Of a DNA stretch of 10,080 nt, positions 6,336-10,080 are shown piece by piece (position 1 is the first letter of the stretch; each line of letters starts with the position of its first letter). Position numbers and translations under genes: made by a program. The stretch comes from CAZAMT01 sp964486145 (GTDB lineage Bacteria > Bacteroidota > Bacteroidia > Bacteroidales > JAAAOM01), in NCBI GenBank assembly GCA_964486145.1, contig CAZAMT010000142.1:1-10080 (forward strand). Reading direction: 5' to 3'. The notes under the pieces were generated by a model, which was not told where the DNA came from, did no database searches, and saw nothing but the letters and a program-made list of their open reading frames with translations.

Positions 6336-6343
6336 TATCTTTA
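6336..6343 (+). promoter_or_regulatory. possible -7 element of the Wzi/RemB-like operon
   Basis: TATCTTTA differs from TAnnTTTG only at the last base and lies 22 nt before the ATG at 6366. The nearest TTG upstream (6306-6308) is 27 nt away, farther than usual. This is a weak call, mainly supported by position. Confidence 0.25.
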
Positions 6344-6365
6344 TACCACATTTGGCATTTAGGAA

Positions 6366-7943
6366 ATGATGGCTCGATTATATTTATGTAATTTCATTTT
6401 ATATTTTTCTTTTTTCTCTTCATCCCATGCACAACATCAAGTGCCACTTGAAAACTTTGTAAAATGGCAAATCGAGAAAAATATCATAAATGAAAACTAT
6501 TCCATTCATACAGGTTATCAACCATATAGCCATTTAGATTTGGATACTTTTTTTTCCACTGACTCGATTCTTTTGCGTCATCTCACATCGTCAACCGAGG
6601 GATTCTGGCTTCTACGAAAGCTTCGTAAAGAACATCTGGCAGAAGTGCATGGCCGCAACCTTACTTTAAATCTCGACATTCTCTTTGATTTTCAGTTAGG
6701 CCGTGAACATGAAACAGGAAAGAACATGTACCGGAATACACGTGGAGGAAAAATAGAGGGCCGGTTGGGAGAGCAAATCACTTTTTTCTCAGAATTTTAT
6801 GAAAACCAGGCTGGATTTCCATCATATGTTGATAGTTTTATTCGTGATACATGGATTGTCCCCGGCCAGGGAGTGAAACGAGACTTTAAACAAACGGGGT
6901 TTGATTTCAACTGGGCTCAAGGCGGGTTCCTTTGGTCTCCAATACAATTTTTTCAATTCGAGCTGGCACATGGAAAAAAATTCATCGGTCATGGATACCG
7001 ATCCCTGCTATTATCTGATAATGCCTTCAACTATCCGCATGTTTCAGTGATATTTAAAACCAGAAAATTTAAGTATGTAAAGGCTTTCGCTTCATTGATG
7101 CACGATATCCACAATGTTAATCGCGGTAATTACCTTTTTGACCGTAAATCATTGACCTGGCATTACCTGAATTTCAATTTTTTAAAAGGTGATTTGCAAC
7201 TATCGCTTTTTGAAGGAAATATGTGGGGCAACCCCGATTCTACGGGACGTTTTAATTTTAATCCCCAATATATCAACCCATTGCCGCTGGTGAATAGTTT
7301 TAGCAAAAACAATCATTCATTGATTGGATTGAATTTATCGGCACATCTTTTTAATACATTTCAGGTGTATGGTCAGTGGATTCTTGATGATAATGTTGGT
7401 GAAGAAAACCATCCGAATAAAACCCCTTTCGGTTTTCAGGCAGGTTTTAAATATTTTGATGCATTTGGGTTGAACGGACTTTTCATGCTAACCGAATATA
7501 ACCAGGTAATGCCATACACATATGCCAGCGCCAATGGTTTAACAAGCTATTCGCACTATAACCAACCACTGGCACATACATTGGGAGCTAATTTCAGGGA
7601 AACTGTCTTTCTAATGCATTACCGCTGTAAGTCGATATTGTTGAAAGCAAAAGTCAACATTATCAACTATGGTGAAGACTCTGAACATAAGTTCAATGGA
7701 AGAGATATTCTTGAACCTGTCAATAATTTGGATAACAATAAATTTAGTTTTTTACAAGGCATTAAAACAAATGTAAACTTGTTTTCGGTGGAATGTTCAT
7801 ACATACTTCATCCTTTAACAAATATGAATATAAGTCTGGGATACCAAAGCAGAAACTTTGATCAATTAGCTGTTTCTAATGTTTCAAGCACTATCTTTGT
7901 TGCATTTCGCACATCGTTGAGTAACTTTTATTATGACTTCTGA
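6366..7943 (+). CDS. outer-membrane beta-barrel protein, Wzi/RemB-like
   Basis: A 525-aa protein with a signal peptide (hydrophobic core at about residues 5-19, likely cleavage after SSSHA at 22). It then shows alternating amphipathic segments rich in aromatic residues and ends in FYYDF. The final Phe is typical of barrels inserted by the BAM complex. Stretches such as GHGYRSLLLSDNAFNYPH (about 214-231) and the later TEYNQVMPYTYA and SHYNQPLAHTLGANFRE match my recollection of Bacteroidota proteins annotated as capsule-assembly Wzi family or gliding protein RemB. Wzi anchors capsule at the cell surface; RemB acts in Flavobacterium gliding. Which role applies cannot be told, and no other capsule or gliding gene is present. 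An alternative start is 6369. It overlaps the next gene by 11 nt, so it leads a coupled unit. Confidence 0.75.
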   Translation: MMARLYLCNFILYFSFFSSSHAQHQVPLENFVKWQIEKNIINENYSIHTGYQPYSHLDLDTFFSTDSILLRHLTSSTEGFWLLRKLRKEHLAEVHGRNLTLNLDILFDFQLGREHETGKNMYRNTRGGKIEGRLGEQITFFSEFYENQAGFPSYVDSFIRDTWIVPGQGVKRDFKQTGFDFNWAQGGFLWSPIQFFQFELAHGKKFIGHGYRSLLLSDNAFNYPHVSVIFKTRKFKYVKAFASLMHDIHNVNRGNYLFDRKSLTWHYLNFNFLKGDLQLSLFEGNMWGNPDSTGRFNFNPQYINPLPLVNSFSKNNHSLIGLNLSAHLFNTFQVYGQWILDDNVGEENHPNKTPFGFQAGFKYFDAFGLNGLFMLTEYNQVMPYTYASANGLTSYSHYNQPLAHTLGANFRETVFLMHYRCKSILLKAKVNIINYGEDSEHKFNGRDILEPVNNLDNNKFSFLQGIKTNVNLFSVECSYILHPLTNMNISLGYQSRNFDQLAVSNVSSTIFVAFRTSLSNFYYDF

Positions 7944-8367
7944 CACAAAGCCTGACAATCGCATTTCTGAATTTATTCAAAAGCACCATGTACTAACGCT
8001 GTCAACAGTGCAACTAAACCAGCCATGGTGTGCAAATTGTTATTATGTTTACCATCGGGAGAAGGCTTCATTCATTTTCACTTCTGATGATGACACCAGG
8101 CATGCCCGTGAAATGACTGACAACAATTTTGTTGCCGGTTCTGTTGTTTTAGAAACGAATGAAATTGGTAAAATACAGGGAATACAGTTTCAGGGTTACG
8201 TTGAAAAAACAGATAATAAAAAACATAAACAAATTTATCTGAAACGTTTTCCCTTTGCTGCTTTAATGAAAACCAACCTTTGGATATTGGAAATTACATA
8301 CATCAAAATGACAGATAACCGGTTGGGATTTGGTAAGAAATTAATTTGGGATAAACATAAATTATAA
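7933..8367 (+). CDS. yhbP: YhbP-family protein, pyridoxamine-phosphate-oxidase fold
   Basis: A 144-aa soluble protein matching Escherichia coli YhbP (UPF0306, about 147 aa) as I recall it. Shared stretches are PWCANCYY (31-38), TRHAREM (55-61), GIQFQGYV (83-90), RFPFA (105-109) and KMTDNRLGFGKKLIW (125-139). The family has the split-barrel FMN-binding fold of pyridoxamine-5'-phosphate oxidase, but its substrate is not established. The start codon lies inside the end of the barrel gene with an 11-nt overlap, so translation is probably coupled. The reductase gene begins 6 nt after its stop. Why a flavin-fold protein should follow a surface barrel is unclear; operon position alone does not prove a shared role. 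Confidence 0.85.
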   Translation: MTSDTKPDNRISEFIQKHHVLTLSTVQLNQPWCANCYYVYHREKASFIFTSDDDTRHAREMTDNNFVAGSVVLETNEIGKIQGIQFQGYVEKTDNKKHKQIYLKRFPFAALMKTNLWILEITYIKMTDNRLGFGKKLIWDKHKL

Positions 8368-8373
8368 ACTTCT

Positions 8374-9393
8374 ATGATATTGGTTACCGGAGGAACCGGA
8401 CTGGTTGGCGCACATCTTTTGCTGGAACTCCTTCAAAAAGGAATGGAAGTGATGGCTGTAAAAAGACCATCAAGCAATCTGAATAAAGTAAAATCCATTT
8501 TTTCATATTATACAGAAAATCCGGAATCCTATTTCTCAAAAATACAATGGGTGGATGTTGATCTGTTGAGCCTGCCATCCGTGGTTGAAGCCTGTGCTGG
8601 CATGGAACACGTGTATCACTGTGCTGCATTTATTTCTTTTAATCCGTCTGATAAACGCACCATGCTAATCAACAACATTGCCGGTACAGCAAATATTGTC
8701 GACGCATGTCTGACAACGGATGTTAAAAAGCTTTGCCATGTCAGTTCAGTTGCGGCATTGGGAGAGCCTTCAGAAGACGAAGATATAACGGAAAAAACAT
8801 TGTGGAAATCAGGAAAAGGTCGAAGCACATACGCCATCAGCAAGTTCAAATCAGAAATGGAGGTATGGCGTGGTACGTGCGAAGGTCTTAATGCAATTAT
8901 TGTAAACCCTTCGGTTATACTTGGCCCTGGAAATTGGCAATCAGGAAGCGCTTCCATTGTTGAGAATATTTATAAAGGTCTGAAGTTTTACCCACCCGGA
9001 AAAACCGGATTCGTTGATGTACGGGATGTGGTAAATGCCATGGTTATACTCATGGACAGTGAAAATGTAAACGAAAGATATATCCTGAATGCGGAGAACG
9101 TTTTTTACAAAGATGTATTTACAAGAATTGCAAAAAAACTTGATAAGCCCGAGCCTGGCATTCGAGTGAATAGCTTTATTGCAGGCCTTGCCTGGCGGAC
9201 GGCCTGGCTGGCTTCAAAAATTTCGGGAAGCAAACCGGCAATTACAAAGGAAACTGCTGATGCCGGATTTAACTTAAAAACTTACGCCAACAATAAAGTT
9301 AAAGACACGATGAACCTAAAGTTCCGCGGCCTGGATGACACGATTGATTTCGTCGTCCGGATGTATCTTTCCGACAAACATAAAAAAAAGTAA
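8374..9393 (+). CDS. NAD(P)-dependent extended SDR, epimerase/dihydroflavonol-reductase-like
   Basis: A 339-aa cytoplasmic extended short-chain dehydrogenase/reductase of normal length. The Rossmann motif TGGTGLVG is at residues 5-12. A basic VKRPSS (29-34) after the second strand suggests NADP preference. The active site shows Ser134/Ser135 in HVSSVA and Tyr153/Lys157 in YAISK. NPSVILGPG follows, typical of NAD-dependent epimerase/dehydratases and of 3-beta-HSD or dihydroflavonol-4-reductase-like enzymes. The substrate may be a nucleotide sugar or a small carbonyl compound; the sequence does not decide. It is the last gene of the rightward unit, 6 nt after yhbP, and its stop is 2 nt from the stop of the convergent UpxY-like gene. 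Confidence 0.88.
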   Translation: MILVTGGTGLVGAHLLLELLQKGMEVMAVKRPSSNLNKVKSIFSYYTENPESYFSKIQWVDVDLLSLPSVVEACAGMEHVYHCAAFISFNPSDKRTMLINNIAGTANIVDACLTTDVKKLCHVSSVAALGEPSEDEDITEKTLWKSGKGRSTYAISKFKSEMEVWRGTCEGLNAIIVNPSVILGPGNWQSGSASIVENIYKGLKFYPPGKTGFVDVRDVVNAMVILMDSENVNERYILNAENVFYKDVFTRIAKKLDKPEPGIRVNSFIAGLAWRTAWLASKISGSKPAITKETADAGFNLKTYANNKVKDTMNLKFRGLDDTIDFVVRMYLSDKHKKK

Positions 9394-9395
9394 TC

Positions 9396-9908
9396 TTATT
9401 CACTGCATTCTGCCATCACTTCGGTATACTGAAAAGGTATTTTTACAACAAGGCTGAATCCTATCTGGTCAATCCGAATAGCTATTTGCTTTTTGCCGAG
9501 TATTTCTGAAATTTCGCCCTCCACATCCTTTAAATCACCATATACAATTCTCACCTTCTGACCCTTCTTAACTGCTTCCGTGGTCACCTCGAAATCAATA
9601 TTTTTATCAACAAGTTGCTGAAATGCCTTTATATCCTTATCCCTTATGATTGCCGGTTTTCCATCAAAATAAACGAAATTGACTACCCCATCGGCTTGAA
9701 AAACCAAATGTCGATTATCTTTTCCTATCCTAACAAATATATACGACTTAATAATCGGTTCCTCCACCTTCTTCTTACGATCACTCCATTGCTTTAATGT
9801 CTTACGTAAAGGAAGATATGCTTCAATACCAAGGTATTGAAACTCTTTCAGTACCTTTTTTTCCCACCTCGATCTCGTATACAGGGCATGCCAGTTTTTG
9901 TGGTCCAT
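9396..9908 (-). CDS. UpxY/NusG-like transcription antitermination factor
   Basis: A 170-aa NusG paralog. The N-terminal NGN domain begins WHALYTRSRWEKKV (6-19) and continues with AYLPLRKTLKQWSDRKKK (30-47) and PIIKSYIFVRI (51-61), the typical NGN layout. Residues 113-165 form the C-terminal KOW-type domain (KKGQKVRIVYGDLKDVEGEI onward). Bacteroidota UpxY proteins ride on RNA polymerase and allow read-through of long surface-polysaccharide operons. They are normally the first gene of that operon. Here the next genes downstream on its path lie on the opposite strand, so this copy is monocistronic in the window and must act elsewhere or on a distant locus. The ATG at 9908 gives a standard NGN start. 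Confidence 0.88.
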   Translation of the reverse strand: MDHKNWHALYTRSRWEKKVLKEFQYLGIEAYLPLRKTLKQWSDRKKKVEEPIIKSYIFVRIGKDNRHLVFQADGVVNFVYFDGKPAIIRDKDIKAFQQLVDKNIDFEVTTEAVKKGQKVRIVYGDLKDVEGEISEILGKKQIAIRIDQIGFSLVVKIPFQYTEVMAECSE

Positions 9909-9927
9909 CTCTAGCGTTTTACGATGG

Positions 9928-9935
9928 CAAACATA
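9928..9935 (-). promoter_or_regulatory. -7 element for the UpxY-like gene
   Basis: On the minus strand this reads TATGTTTG, a perfect TAnnTTTG, 19 nt before the ATG at 9908. The leader would be only about 13 nt. The only clear TTG upstream (complement of CAA at 9969-9971) is 33 nt away, too far for a standard -33 element. Confidence 0.45.
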
Positions 9936-10009
9936 AAAATTTTTGGGTAACTACGAAACTACTCTGGTCAAGTTAAAACTTACATAAAACAAAAAAAACA
10001 ATAAATTTC

Positions 10010-10077
10010 CATGTTGTCCCCTCTAACCTTCCCTATTCATAAGTTATAATATTAATTTATGAACCGAGGACAACTTG
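10010..10077. repeat. nested inverted repeats at the right edge
   Basis: The outer arms CATGTTGTCC (10010-10019) and GGACAACTTG (10068-10077) are complementary at 9 of 10 positions. The inner arms TTCATAA (10036-10042) and TTATGAA (10057-10063) are perfectly complementary around an AT-rich centre. The spacers are unequal (16 and 4 nt), so one continuous stem is unlikely. The role is unknown: an operator, an element end or a promoter-region structure are all possible. Confidence 0.4.
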
Positions 10078-10080
10078 CCC

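Noticed and set aside
10059..10080. ATG followed by seven open codons (MNRGQLA) at the right edge as a new gene start
   Set aside because: Too short to judge, lies inside the inverted repeats, and has no clear promoter or ribosome binding site.

Overview
The window looks like a chromosomal segment of a member of the Bacteroidota. The evidence is TAnnTTTG-type -7 promoter elements in front of several units, mostly weak or absent Shine-Dalgarno sequences in an AT-rich genome, an UpxY-type NusG paralog, and a Wzi/RemB-type outer-membrane barrel with a C-terminal Phe. Genus or family cannot be read from the sequence.

Left region (1-2641): a compact YtrA-type cassette. It encodes an ABC ATPase, a six-helix ABC-2-like permease and a GntR/YtrA-family repressor without an effector domain, followed by a small membrane-anchored GIN/DUF2807-like protein. 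A TAGTGTA-N12-TACACTA dyad in front of the first gene matches the operator type known for YtrA repressors. It argues for autoregulation and shows that the upstream ATG of the ATPase gene lies inside the operator.

Middle-left region (2788-4832): a Tat-exported protein with two tandem C_GCAxxG_C_C redox-type domains, followed after 20 nt by a zinc-free MDR (quinone oxidoreductase-like) dehydrogenase. A tRNA-Arg(UCG) gene with its own promoter and a strong downstream hairpin follows.

Middle-right region (5263-6365): a leftward gene for a helical protein of unnamed family with a charged, low-complexity tail. Its promoter overlaps a perfect palindrome, and a near-identical copy sits 43 bp upstream. 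This is the least explained unit of the window.

Right region (6366-10080): an overlapping or closely spaced rightward unit encodes a Wzi/RemB-like outer-membrane barrel, a YhbP-type flavin-fold protein and an extended SDR epimerase/reductase. It runs head-on into a leftward UpxY/NusG-like antitermination factor that has no same-strand operon after it in the window. The right edge carries nested inverted repeats of unknown role.

I found no CRISPR array, transposase, phage gene or defence system. The strongest leads are the tandem-domain Tat protein, the paired palindromes before the unknown helical gene, and the YtrA operator/repressor circuit with its GIN-like passenger. Every gap between genes is shorter than 300 bases.
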